Notes: a model not told the origin generated them from the letters alone. 12,669 bases of DNA from JAZLIL01 sp045617405 (GCA_045617405.1 JAZLIL010000002.1:1-12669), one strand, 5' to 3'. Counted from the stretch's first letter, positions 6,006-12,669 are shown. Translations and numbers: made by a program.

Positions 6006-6887
6006 ATGAACATCATTCCGTACCTCATAAGAGGACTTGCAACGGGCGGTCAGTTCGCATTAGTTGCAGTGGGGTATACAATGGTTTACGGCATCTTAAA
6101 GCTCATCAATTTTGCTCACGGCGATCTTTTCATGGTAGCCGGCATCATGATGATTTATGTCGTAGCCGATATTCCTGCATTACCGATCTGGCTGGCGATT
6201 CTTGTTGTTACTGTTCTGACAGTTGTAATCGGATTTCTGATTGAGAAGTGTGCGTATTCACCGCTTCGTCAGGCACCGAGAATGTCAGTAATGATTTCTG
6301 CCATCGGTGTGTCCTATCTGCTCCAGAATCTTGTCAGCTACATCACAGGCGGTCTTTCAAAGCAGTATCCGGACATCCCTTTCTTAAGCGACAGTATCAG
6401 AGTATTCGGTGTCAAGGATAAGCTGACGGTATTCCTGTCTCCGGTCGTTGCCATCGTAATAATGGGCATTCTGATCGTGATCATCAACTATACGAAATTT
6501 GGTATGTCCATGCGTGCTGTTTCAAAGGATTTTGAGACATCCCAGCTCATGGGTATTAAGATAAATCGTGTTATCTCAATTACCTTCGCGATAGGTGCAT
6601 TTCTTGCGGCTGTCGGAAGTGTTCTTTATTTTGCAAAGAACACGGGTATCAACCACATGTCAGGTGCAACTCCCGGTCTTAAGGCATTTATAGCCGCTGT
6701 AGTAGGCGGTATCGGTTCTATTCCCGGTGCCGTAGTCGGTGCGCTCATCATCGGTGTTGTAGAGAGTCTTGCAAAGGCTTTCGGTCTGGCAGATTTCAGT
6801 GACGTTATCTCATTTGCTCTTCTTATCATCATCCTCGTAGTCAAGCCTACAGGAATTTTTGGTGAGAAGACAATTGATAAGGTCTGA
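6006..6887 (+). CDS. livH: Branched-chain amino acid ABC transporter permease LivH
   Basis: Integral membrane subunit forming half of the translocation path of the importer. The 293-residue protein is almost entirely hydrophobic helices (about eight membrane segments). It opens with the family-typical GLATGGQFALVAVGYTMVYGILKLINFAHGD-like region, quoted here in summary (residues 10-40). The cytoplasmic coupling loop is MRAVSKDFETSQLMGI from residue 169, which contacts the ATPases. The near-C-terminal block GLKAFIAAVVGGIGSIPGA is also typical. The start is set by AGAGGA about six bases before the ATG. It is followed after 18 bases by livM. It lies after two stem-loops downstream of the binding-protein gene and probably depends on readthrough, since no convincing promoter was found in the gap. 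Confidence 0.95.
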   Translation: MNIIPYLIRGLATGGQFALVAVGYTMVYGILKLINFAHGDLFMVAGIMMIYVVADIPALPIWLAILVVTVLTVVIGFLIEKCAYSPLRQAPRMSVMISAIGVSYLLQNLVSYITGGLSKQYPDIPFLSDSIRVFGVKDKLTVFLSPVVAIVIMGILIVIINYTKFGMSMRAVSKDFETSQLMGIKINRVISITFAIGAFLAAVGSVLYFAKNTGINHMSGATPGLKAFIAAVVGGIGSIPGAVVGALIIGVVESLAKAFGLADFSDVISFALLIIILVVKPTGIFGEKTIDKV

Positions 6888-6905
6888 CGCAAGGAGGGCT
6901 TTATT

Positions 6906-7997
6906 ATGTGGGAAAAAAATAAACGAACAATCTGCAACCTCGGTCTTGTGGCACTGCTTTTCATAATACTTGTCTGCATTGATCTTTTTGTCCCCGCGAC
7001 GTCAATGTGGTTCTCGGTTTTACGAAAGGTCTGCACATTTGCTCTTGCAGCAGTATCGATGAACCTTCTTAACGGTTTTACGGGTCTTTTCTCATTAGGA
7101 CAGGCAGGCTTCATGCTTCTTGGCGCCTACACCTATGCGATTCTTACGATTCCCGTTGAGGCAAGACCTACAGTATTCAGAAACTATGGAGACAGTCTGA
7201 TTCAGTTCCAGCTTCCGCTTCCCGTGGCACTCATATGCTCGGGTATCATTGCGGCATTCTTTGCATTTCTGATCGGTCTCCCCGTACTTCGTCTGAAGAG
7301 CGATTACCTTGCAATTGCAACACTCGGCTTTGCCGAGATCGTAAGAGGTCTCGTTCAGCTTCAGTACTTCGGGCCTGTAACAAACGGTCCCGATCCCATT
7401 AATTCATTTACGGCGCCTAAGAACATCATCGTCTATGCCGTGATTGCGGGCGTGAGCATACTTTTCATCGTTCTCATCATCAATTCGACATACGGAAGAG
7501 CCTTCAAGGCAATCCGTGATGACGAGATAGCCGCTGAGGCCATGGGCATCAACCTTGCACATCACAAGAGAATGTCCTTCGTTATCAGTTCATTCTTCGG
7601 CGGCATCGCAGGCGGTATGCTTGCTATGTGCAACACAAGTATTTCGTCGGTATCCTTTACTTCGAGCATGACCTACCAGATTCTTCTTGTAGTTGTTATC
7701 GGAGGTATAGGATCTGTTTCGGGATCCATCATTGCAGCTTTCATCTACTACGCAAGCTCCGAGTGGTGGCTCAAATTCCTCGATCTTGAGACCTTCACCG
7801 AATCAGGTGCGCGGGTTCCTCTTCTCGGGCCCGGATTCCGAATGGTAGTGTTCTCGGTACTTATTATGATTATCGTGCTCTTCTTCAGAGAAGGCATCAT
7901 GTCCACTAAGGAAATCTCTGTATACGATGGTTTTATTAAGATCAGGGATGTATTTACCGGTAAGAATAAAATAAAGGGAGGTGAGGGCAATGAGTAA
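6906..7997 (+). CDS. livM: Branched-chain amino acid ABC transporter permease LivM
   Basis: Second membrane subunit of the importer, expected to pair with LivH. It has 363 residues with a short charged N-terminus (WEKNKRT) and then multiple membrane helices. Family-typical blocks are MNLLNGFTGLFSLGQAGFML, LKSDYLAIATLGFAEI and GGIGSVSGSIIAAF. The ATPase coupling loop is FKAIRDDEIAAEAMGIN from residue 200. A roughly 30-residue polar stretch (EARPTVFRNYGDSLIQ) between early helices would lie outside the cell. The start follows AAGGAGGG at good spacing. The C-terminus is a basic tail (GKNKIKGGEGNE). Its stop overlaps the start of livG by 8 bases within ATGAGTAA, which suggests translational coupling. 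Confidence 0.95.
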   Translation: MWEKNKRTICNLGLVALLFIILVCIDLFVPATSMWFSVLRKVCTFALAAVSMNLLNGFTGLFSLGQAGFMLLGAYTYAILTIPVEARPTVFRNYGDSLIQFQLPLPVALICSGIIAAFFAFLIGLPVLRLKSDYLAIATLGFAEIVRGLVQLQYFGPVTNGPDPINSFTAPKNIIVYAVIAGVSILFIVLIINSTYGRAFKAIRDDEIAAEAMGINLAHHKRMSFVISSFFGGIAGGMLAMCNTSISSVSFTSSMTYQILLVVVIGGIGSVSGSIIAAFIYYASSEWWLKFLDLETFTESGARVPLLGPGFRMVVFSVLIMIIVLFFREGIMSTKEISVYDGFIKIRDVFTGKNKIKGGEGNE

Positions 7998-8832
7998 GAC
8001 CGTACTTCGCATCGAAGACATTACCATGCAGTTTGGCGGCGTTGTTGCCGTTGATAATCTCTCCATGCATGTCGATGAGGGTGAAATCGTTGCTCTCATC
8101 GGACCTAACGGCGCCGGCAAGACGACGGCATTCAATGCCATCACCGGCGTATATGAGCCTACAAACGGAGCTGTTTACTTTAACGATCAGCTTGTCATCG
8201 AGAATCATCCTCAGGGCAAGATGAAGAAGCTCTACGCAGGTCAGAACAAAGGGAAATATAAAAACATTATGGTCAAGACACCCGACAGGCTTACCGTTCT
8301 CGGAATGGCAAGAACCTTCCAGAACATCAGGCTTTTCAAGTCGATGACCGTTTTTGAAAATGTACTTACGGCGAAGCATCTGAGAAGAACCTCAAATCTC
8401 TTTACCGCAGCCTTCAGGCTCAACTACAAGGAAGAACAGAAGATGCGCCGGGAGACACTTGATCTTCTTAAGCTCGTCGAGCTTGATGACGTCAAGGATG
8501 AGCTTGCGACGGGACTTCCCTACGGTAAGCAGAGAAAGCTTGAGATTGCACGTGCACTTGCAACCGATCCCGCACTTTTACTTCTCGACGAGCCCGCAGC
8601 CGGCATGAATCCTCAGGAGACTGCTGAGCTGACTGCCTTCATCCATGACATCAGGGAGAAGTTCAAGCTGACGATCCTTCTTATCGAGCATCATATGAAC
8701 CTCGTAATGGACATTTCGGACAGAATCTATGTTATTGACTTCGGTAAGAAGATTGCCGAGGGAACACCTGAAGAGATTCAGTCAAATCAGCGCGTAATCG
8801 ACGCTTATCTGGGGGTGACTGAGGATGAGTAA
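7990..8832 (+). CDS. livG: Branched-chain amino acid ABC transporter ATP-binding protein LivG
   Basis: Cytoplasmic ATPase driving import through LivHM. In the 280-residue frame the Walker A is GPNGAGKT (38-45), the Q-loop Q111 (TFQNIRLF), the family-typical signature LPYGKQRKLEI (176-186), the Walker B LLLLDEP with D200-E201, and the switch histidine H234 (IEHHM). A GTG lies in frame at 7981, but it falls inside the ribosome site GGGAGGTGA. The ATG at 7990 is therefore chosen, overlapping the livM stop by 8 bases. Compared with E. coli LivG (about 255 residues, Q-loop at 87) there is an insertion of about 24 residues, rich in lysine, between Walker A and the Q-loop (around 75-100). It ends by overlapping livF by 8 bases. 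Confidence 0.95.
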   Translation: MSKTVLRIEDITMQFGGVVAVDNLSMHVDEGEIVALIGPNGAGKTTAFNAITGVYEPTNGAVYFNDQLVIENHPQGKMKKLYAGQNKGKYKNIMVKTPDRLTVLGMARTFQNIRLFKSMTVFENVLTAKHLRRTSNLFTAAFRLNYKEEQKMRRETLDLLKLVELDDVKDELATGLPYGKQRKLEIARALATDPALLLLDEPAAGMNPQETAELTAFIHDIREKFKLTILLIEHHMNLVMDISDRIYVIDFGKKIAEGTPEEIQSNQRVIDAYLGVTEDE

Positions 8833-9544
8833 CATTTTGGAGATAAAGGACTTAAGTGTGCGCTTCGGAGGAATCCGTGCGGTTAACAACATTTCAATGA
8901 ACGTTGAACAGGGAAAGATTATTACCCTGATCGGAGCAAACGGTGCAGGAAAGTCGACAATCCTCAAGTGCATCTCGGGTATCTGCAAACCTGAGAGTGG
9001 TGAGATTCTGCTCGAAGGTGAGAATATCCTTGGACTGTCACCCGACAAGATTGTGGCAAAGGGTATCACACTTGTACCTGAGGGAAGAAGAGTTTTCCCG
9101 AACCTTACCGTACTTGAGAATCTTAAGATGGGTGCATATCTTCGCAGGGATGATTTTTCCGGAGACATTGATTATGTATATCAGCTTTTCCCGAGACTCA
9201 AGGAACGTCACTGGCAGCTTGCAGGAACACTTTCGGGCGGCGAGCAGCAGATGCTTGCGGTCGGCCGTGCTTTGATGGCAAAACCGAGGCTTATCATGAT
9301 GGATGAGCCCTCACTCGGACTTGCGCCTCTTGTTGTAAAGGACATCTTCAGTATTATCAAAACAATCAATGCGAGCGGTATCACAGTGCTCCTTATCGAG
9401 CAGAATGCCAATATGGCACTAAAGATCTGTGACCTCGGCTACGTTATTGAGACCGGAGACATCACCATGACAGGTTCGGGCAATGAGCTTCTTTCGGATG
9501 AACGTGTAAAAGAAGCGTATCTTGGAAAGAGAAAAGAAAAGTAG
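8825..9544 (+). CDS. livF: Branched-chain amino acid ABC transporter ATP-binding protein LivF
   Basis: Second ATPase of the importer, expected to form a heterodimer with LivG. The 239 residues match the family length. The Walker A is GANGAGKST (37-45), the signature LSGGEQQ (136-142), and the Walker B IMMDEP with D160-E161. The stretch PSLGLAPLVV follows, and LLIEQNANMALKI is typical of LivF, with Gln where other ABC ATPases often have the switch His. The start ATG lies inside the last codons of livG (ATGAGTAA overlap, the same arrangement as livM/livG). A GGGGGTGA ribosome site lies 10-15 bases upstream. It is the last gene of the operon; a strong terminator starts 10 bases after its stop. 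Confidence 0.95.
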   Translation: MSNILEIKDLSVRFGGIRAVNNISMNVEQGKIITLIGANGAGKSTILKCISGICKPESGEILLEGENILGLSPDKIVAKGITLVPEGRRVFPNLTVLENLKMGAYLRRDDFSGDIDYVYQLFPRLKERHWQLAGTLSGGEQQMLAVGRALMAKPRLIMMDEPSLGLAPLVVKDIFSIIKTINASGITVLLIEQNANMALKICDLGYVIETGDITMTGSGNELLSDERVKEAYLGKRKEK

Positions 9545-9553
9545 TAATTCAGG

Positions 9554-9582
9554 CTCGTCGGGGACTTCCCCGACGGGTTTTT
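9554..9582 (+). terminator. Terminator of the liv operon
   Basis: CTCGTCGGGG (9554-9563), loop ACTT, CCCCGACGGG (9568-9577), then TTTTT (9578-9582). It is a GC-rich ten-base stem with one wobble pair and a textbook T-run. Confidence 0.93.
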
Positions 9583-9594
9583 CTTTATCTGAAG

Positions 9595-9724
9595 CTGCGT
9601 CCTATAGAATTAGTGCGTTTCGGATACTGCGCCCTACAGAATTTAATGCGTTTCGGATACTGCGCCCTATAAAGTTTTTTGCGCTTCAGAAACTGCGCCC
9701 CATAAAGCTTAATGCGTTTCACGG
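9595..9724. repeat. Four-copy tandem repeat of about 33 bp
   Basis: Units start at 9595, 9627, 9660 and 9693 (lengths 32, 33, 33 and about 32). Each begins CTGCGYCCYA, has an AT-rich centre and then has TGCGYTTC. Units 1 and 2 share TGCGTTTCGGATA, while units 3 and 4 are more diverged. It lies between the liv terminator and the next promoter, outside any supported gene. The function is unknown. Confidence 0.88.
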
Positions 9725-9770
9725 GGAGGACACGTCTTTTCAAATTTATCGACCGTTCAGTAATTTGCTA

Positions 9771-9799
9771 TTGACATTATCAAAGTGTGTGGTTACAAT
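9771..9799 (+). promoter_or_regulatory. Promoter of the Tad-like operon
   Basis: Perfect TTGACA (9771-9776), a 17-base spacer and TACAAT (9794-9799, 5/6 match). The predicted start of transcription is near 9806, about 195 bases before the TTG start codon at 10000. Confidence 0.82.
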
Positions 9800-9806
9800 C
9801 ACCACA
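9788..9806. promoter_or_regulatory. Inverted repeat spanning the -10 element, candidate operator
   Basis: TGTGGT (9788-9793) and ACCACA (9801-9806) form a perfect 6+6 inverted repeat with a 7-base centre that contains the TACAAT. Placement over the -10 fits a repressor site. The regulator is unknown. Confidence 0.42.
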
Positions 9807-9881
9807 TAAGAAGTATTAGACAGAAAGTATTGTGACGCGTTATCATTAATCTGTTCAATTCTTTTTTCTTAGTCAATCATT

Positions 9882-9900
9882 TTTCGAAATTCTTTCGAAA
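9882..9900. promoter_or_regulatory. Two TTTCGAAA palindromes one helical turn apart
   Basis: TTTCGAAA occurs at 9882-9889 and again at 9893-9900, 11 bp from start to start. They lie in the transcribed leader of the Tad-like operon. They could be a dimeric protein-binding site or fold in the RNA. The role is unknown. Confidence 0.35.
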
Positions 9901-9999
9901 TCACGGCTGATCTATTAATTATTCTATCTATCACAGGTTTTTACCCGGGGATTATTTTGTGCACCCTTTTTCGGGGTGACAGTATTGGAGGATTTGGTA

Positions 10000-10728
10000 T
10001 TGAATACTACAATTGGGCTATTTGGTATTTTTCCCGCACCGATTCTGTTCGGGCTTACAAAGCTCGTTGCGCAGGCCGGTGACAGGGTGTGTGTTCTTGA
10101 TGTCTCAGGCAGTGACAGACTCTTTGAGCAGCTTCCGAAGGTCGGACAGGGCCCCGATGATTACAGTATCGAATGGGGCGGTGCGCTGTTCGTCAACAGG
10201 AGGACTGCAGGGCTGTTTGATGCTTCGAAGGTTGTTTTTATCTATTACGGTGATTCCAGTGAGCAGGCCTACAGGTCGAGGCTTGATGTCAAGCTTCTCT
10301 TCGCTGATGGTACAAGGCGCGGGTTTGACGAGATGATTTCGAGTCCGCTGCTTTTTGACATCGGCTGCGACATGCTGATTGTCGACCACTATCTCGGAAC
10401 AGGCGCTCAGAAGCATTATGCGCAAATGCTTAGAAGATGTGTCAGGGCAGACACACTTGTCGGGATCGACTGCTCAAAACGTACGCTGTCAAATATGGCA
10501 AAACTGGACTTTCTCAGATCCGATGCTGCATTTGAGGCAAAGGGAAAAATCGGAAATCTGATATTTGAGATCGGAAAGCTGATCTACCCGTTCATGAATG
10601 AGACAGATCTTAAGAATGCAATTAAGGAGGGAAGGAAGAAGCATGTCGATAATAGGTTTCTGGTCACAACACGCGAATGGAAAAAGCAGCTCAATAATGT
10701 CGGCCACAGCCTGTCTTATGGCACTTAA
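10000..10728 (+). CDS. Uncharacterised protein with ParA/MinD-like (TadZ/CpaE-like) features but no P-loop
   Basis: A 242-residue protein of no family I can name with certainty. The start is taken as TTG at 10000, eight bases after GGAGG; an in-frame GTG at 9976 has no ribosome site. The layout resembles a ParA/MinD/TadZ ATPase: strand TIGLFGI (4-10), a helix KLVAQAGDR, then strand VCVLDVSGSD (30-38). A second hydrophobic strand, CDMLIVDHYLG (123-133), sits where the Walker B-like strand would be. The usual glycine-rich, lysine-containing P-loop is replaced by IFPAPILFG (10-18), so nucleotide binding is doubtful. No signal peptide or membrane helix is clear. It is first in an operon with a P-loop protein and a CpaF-type ATPase. 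A role in positioning or regulating a pilus or secretion machine is inferred from that context. The coding call is firm; the fold is tentative. Confidence 0.72.
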   Translation: MNTTIGLFGIFPAPILFGLTKLVAQAGDRVCVLDVSGSDRLFEQLPKVGQGPDDYSIEWGGALFVNRRTAGLFDASKVVFIYYGDSSEQAYRSRLDVKLLFADGTRRGFDEMISSPLLFDIGCDMLIVDHYLGTGAQKHYAQMLRRCVRADTLVGIDCSKRTLSNMAKLDFLRSDAAFEAKGKIGNLIFEIGKLIYPFMNETDLKNAIKEGRKKHVDNRFLVTTREWKKQLNNVGHSLSYGT

Positions 10729-11455
10729 TTCGGATGAAGAGGAGCCGGCACTCATTCTCTCGCGAGCGGGAATGGGGACTTTGGAGGACGGGCTTATCTC
10801 AATCAGAGCGGCAGAGGCTAAAGAAATCTGCAGGACGATGGGACTTAGTGCACTGTTTCGTGCCGGAATGGACCATGAACTTTCAGGAGAAGATCTTCAC
10901 GCCGCGGCTATTGGGATTTACCGCGACAGTCTTGAATTCGTCTGTGGAAGGGACAATGTGAGAGACTTCTATTCATGGCAGCTTGCATGGTATCTCGAGG
11001 ACCGTGAGGTTCTCGAGAAGATTACAAAGAAAGGCGGCGATGTCTACTCGCAGGTGTTCACCGACTATTCTGGGATGATGGAGATCGATGAGTTTCTTAC
11101 AGAAACGGATTGTGACAAAAGGGTGATTGTTCTTGAACAGTCACCGGCTGACGCAATGTTTCTCAGGGAGAGTGTGATGGTTAGAGCGGGGTGCGAAGCA
11201 ATCTTTGCAATCTGTGATTACGAAAAATATTCACGCTACAATCTGCACAATCTAGAGCGTCTTTTCGGAGGCCTTCACGGACGCAGCGTGATTCTGCCGC
11301 ATGACATCGCGTTTTCAGATGCTGCAAAAAGCGGCGAGATTCCGGATTTTATCGGGAGCAGGCTTGACGGTGAGTCGGGAAGCAGGGAACTCATTGAAGG
11401 TTTATGTAAGCTATCAGAGATGATCGGCAGAAAACGGATAGGGAGGAAGGATTGA
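10643..11455 (+). CDS. TadZ/CpaE-like ParA-family P-loop protein (divergent)
   Basis: A 270-residue cytoplasmic protein. It opens with IIGFWSQHANGKSSS (3-17): a hydrophobic strand, then a ParA-like Walker A in which G13-K14-S15 remain but the first (signature) lysine position is Gln9. A later strand, KRVIVLEQSPAD (159-170), matches the ParA/TadZ position for the second strand of the ATP site, with Glu where Asp is common. EAIFAICDYEKYSRYNLHNLERLF then recalls the strand-helix after it. TadZ/CpaE proteins localise Tad pilus machines, and the CpaF-type gene directly downstream supports that reading. The start ATG at 10643 follows GGAAGGA at good spacing. Starting later would lose the P-loop, so the 86-base overlap with the preceding gene seems real. 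Its stop overlaps the TTG start of the next gene. The family assignment is inference. Confidence 0.75.
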   Translation: MSIIGFWSQHANGKSSSIMSATACLMALNSDEEEPALILSRAGMGTLEDGLISIRAAEAKEICRTMGLSALFRAGMDHELSGEDLHAAAIGIYRDSLEFVCGRDNVRDFYSWQLAWYLEDREVLEKITKKGGDVYSQVFTDYSGMMEIDEFLTETDCDKRVIVLEQSPADAMFLRESVMVRAGCEAIFAICDYEKYSRYNLHNLERLFGGLHGRSVILPHDIAFSDAAKSGEIPDFIGSRLDGESGSRELIEGLCKLSEMIGRKRIGRKD

Positions 11456-12669
11456 AGTATGACATAATGAAAGACTTTGAGGAGCTTTGCCTCAAAGTCC
11501 GTGAAGAGATTACTAACGAGGCGGCAGCCGATGGAAACGAGCTCTACCTGAAGCCGGATGAACTGGAAAAGCGACGGGCTCAAAAGCTTATAATCAGGGA
11601 GATGCTTCTTGGGTGCAGCCGGGGAAACACGGGAGCCAGATCGTTTATGATTGAGCACGTTAATTCGCTTCTTACGGAGGAATTCGGCTATGCAGGGCGG
11701 CACATTGACAGGCTTGGAATCATGAAAAACCCGTCGGATCCGATGGTGAAGTACATGCTGATGTACATGTCGGAATTTGAAGCCGGGACAGTAAGAATCT
11801 TTGAAACGCTTTCAAAGAGGTTCTCATGGAATGGCTCATTCGTTGACGGTGAGATGATTGACAAAGCATATAAGGAGTATAAACCTCCTTCAAACCTCAT
11901 TAAGCAGAAGGCACTTTCATACCTTGTCTTTTCGGAATGCTGGGGTCACTCATGTGCTGACTGTCTGATTGCGGACCCGTCCTTCGATGAGATTGAAGGC
12001 GGCGTTGGCGGTCAAACCTTTGAAGATTACGATTACAGGCATGCGAAAAGCCCGGCGGGCAGTTCATATGACGTAGTTTATGTGATTTTTCACGGAAGGA
12101 AGATCCGGATGGCGTTCATGTCATTTCGAAGCGAAGCCGCGCTTCGGCGCGTAACGAGAAATCTCTGCAGGTTCGGTGCGAGCGAGGAACTTTCGGAGGC
12201 AATGCCCGCCATGAGTGCTAATCTGGAAAACGGCGACAGAGTGACTGTCGCAAGGCCGCCCGCTTCGGCAACCTGGTGCTTTTTTGTAAGAAAATTTGCG
12301 CTCGGTGAGAAAAAGAAAATCACGGAAGCGTACCGGCAGCCGGGAAGTATACTGATTGAGCGGTTTCTCGAACTGATTCTTAGCGCCGGTGAAAACGTAA
12401 TCTACTCGGGCGATAACGGTACGGGAAAGACGACGCTTATGAAGAACACGATTTCCATGTATGACCCTTCGCTTTCTGTCAGGCAGGCGGGAACGACGTT
12501 TGAGACTAAGCTGAATAACCTCTACCCCGACAGAAACATTATGATGCTGCGGCTTCGTGAGAACCTCGGGATTGAGGATATCATCGGGATTTTCAAGAAA
12601 TCGTCGACGGATATATTCGTGCTCGATGAGGTTACGACGCCACAGATGGTCACGGCACTTATCGAGACA
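11452..12669 (+). CDS. CpaF/TadA-like (VirB11-type) secretion or pilus ATPase, 3' end cut by the window edge
   Basis: Cytoplasmic hexameric ATPase family that powers Tad/Flp pilus assembly or type II/IV secretion. 406 residues are visible with no stop. An N-terminal helical region of about 185 residues is followed by a CpaF-like N-domain. That domain contains GDRVTVARPP and FVRKF (278-282), the counterparts of GSRVNAVIPP and IRKF. The Walker A is SGDNGTGKTTLMKN (GDNGTGKT at 320-327). The Walker B-like DIFVLDEV (387-394) replaces the usual IIVGEVRG. The region between is also diverged from the usual EDTAEL box, so this is a distant member. The start is TTG at 11452, overlapping the previous stop as TTGA, five bases after GGAGG; ATG at 11467 is an alternative with poor spacing. 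It is probably translationally coupled to the TadZ-like gene. The His-containing motif and C-terminus lie outside the window. Confidence 0.85.
   Translation, partial: MKYDIMKDFEELCLKVREEITNEAAADGNELYLKPDELEKRRAQKLIIREMLLGCSRGNTGARSFMIEHVNSLLTEEFGYAGRHIDRLGIMKNPSDPMVKYMLMYMSEFEAGTVRIFETLSKRFSWNGSFVDGEMIDKAYKEYKPPSNLIKQKALSYLVFSECWGHSCADCLIADPSFDEIEGGVGGQTFEDYDYRHAKSPAGSSYDVVYVIFHGRKIRMAFMSFRSEAALRRVTRNLCRFGASEELSEAMPAMSANLENGDRVTVARPPASATWCFFVRKFALGEKKKITEAYRQPGSILIERFLELILSAGENVIYSGDNGTGKTTLMKNTISMYDPSLSVRQAGTTFETKLNNLYPDRNIMMLRLRENLGIEDIIGIFKKSSTDIFVLDEVTTPQMVTALIET

Larger units (their letters stand above)
9545..9999. other. Intergenic region between the liv operon and the Tad-like operon
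   Basis: Contains, in order, the liv terminator, a four-copy 33-bp tandem repeat (9595-9724), a strong promoter (9771-9799) and a leader of about 195 bases. The leader carries AAGTATT twice (9811-9817, 9825-9831), paired TTTCGAAA palindromes (9882-9900) and a small CACCC/GGGTG hairpin (9962-9978). The hairpin ends just before the ribosome site GGAGGA (9987-9992). An open frame crosses the repeat from a TTG at 9522, but it has no ribosome site and is not considered a gene. I do not recognise a known riboswitch in the leader. Confidence 0.6.

Noticed and set aside
9595..9724. CRISPR array
   Set aside because: Units are contiguous with no unique spacers of fixed length, and they diverge from each other; no cas genes are nearby.
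9522..9809. Open frame across the 33-bp repeats, giving an 11-residue peptide repeat (FRILRPTEFNA-like)
   Set aside because: It begins at a TTG inside livF with no ribosome site and crosses the liv terminator. It stays open because the repeat is 33 bases long. Only peptide evidence would revive it.
9806..9999. Possible c-di-GMP riboswitch in the leader of the Tad-like operon
   Set aside because: Such switches often precede pilus genes in Clostridia, but I do not see the conserved GEMM-I or GEMM-II core bases. An Infernal search of 9800-10000 with RF01051 and RF01786 would settle it.

Overview
The window looks like part of the chromosome of a low-to-mid GC Firmicute, most likely a Clostridia/Lachnospiraceae-type anaerobe. 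The reasons are strong AGGAGG-type ribosome binding sites, TTG starts, a lipoprotein signal peptide on the solute-binding protein, a corrinoid-type methyltetrahydrofolate methyltransferase, and the protein families present. Taxonomy is inference from the sequence alone.

Layout. Positions 1-2150 read leftward: a solitary methyltetrahydrofolate:corrinoid methyltransferase-like gene (1229-2035) with its own promoter and terminator, then gltX (start at 1099, cut by the left edge). From 2345 everything reads rightward. A compact UvrD/PcrA-type helicase (2345-4243) ends inside a 56-bp, three-copy tandem repeat. It is followed by hairpins and a near-consensus promoter for a branched-chain amino acid binding lipoprotein (4537-5829). 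Two tandem stem-loops separate that gene from livH-livM-livG-livF (6006-9544), a tightly packed, partly overlapping permease/ATPase operon ending at a strong terminator (9554-9582). A four-copy 33-bp tandem repeat and a long regulatory leader (9545-9999) lead into a new operon from 10000 to the right edge. That operon holds two small proteins with features of the ParA/MinD (TadZ/CpaE) fold, followed by a divergent CpaF/VirB11-type secretion or pilus ATPase that runs off the window.

How the genes work together. The binding lipoprotein, two permeases and two ATPases together form one branched-chain amino acid (or related ligand) ABC importer. The striking point is the binding protein. Its two halves occur in the reverse of the normal order: signal peptide, then what is normally the C-terminal segment, then a linker, then what is normally the mature N-terminal segment, then a stop. 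This reads as a natural circular permutation. The operon at 10000 looks like the start of a divergent Tad-like pilus or secretion system whose ParA-like proteins have an absent or altered P-loop. These two are the parts of the window most worth following up.
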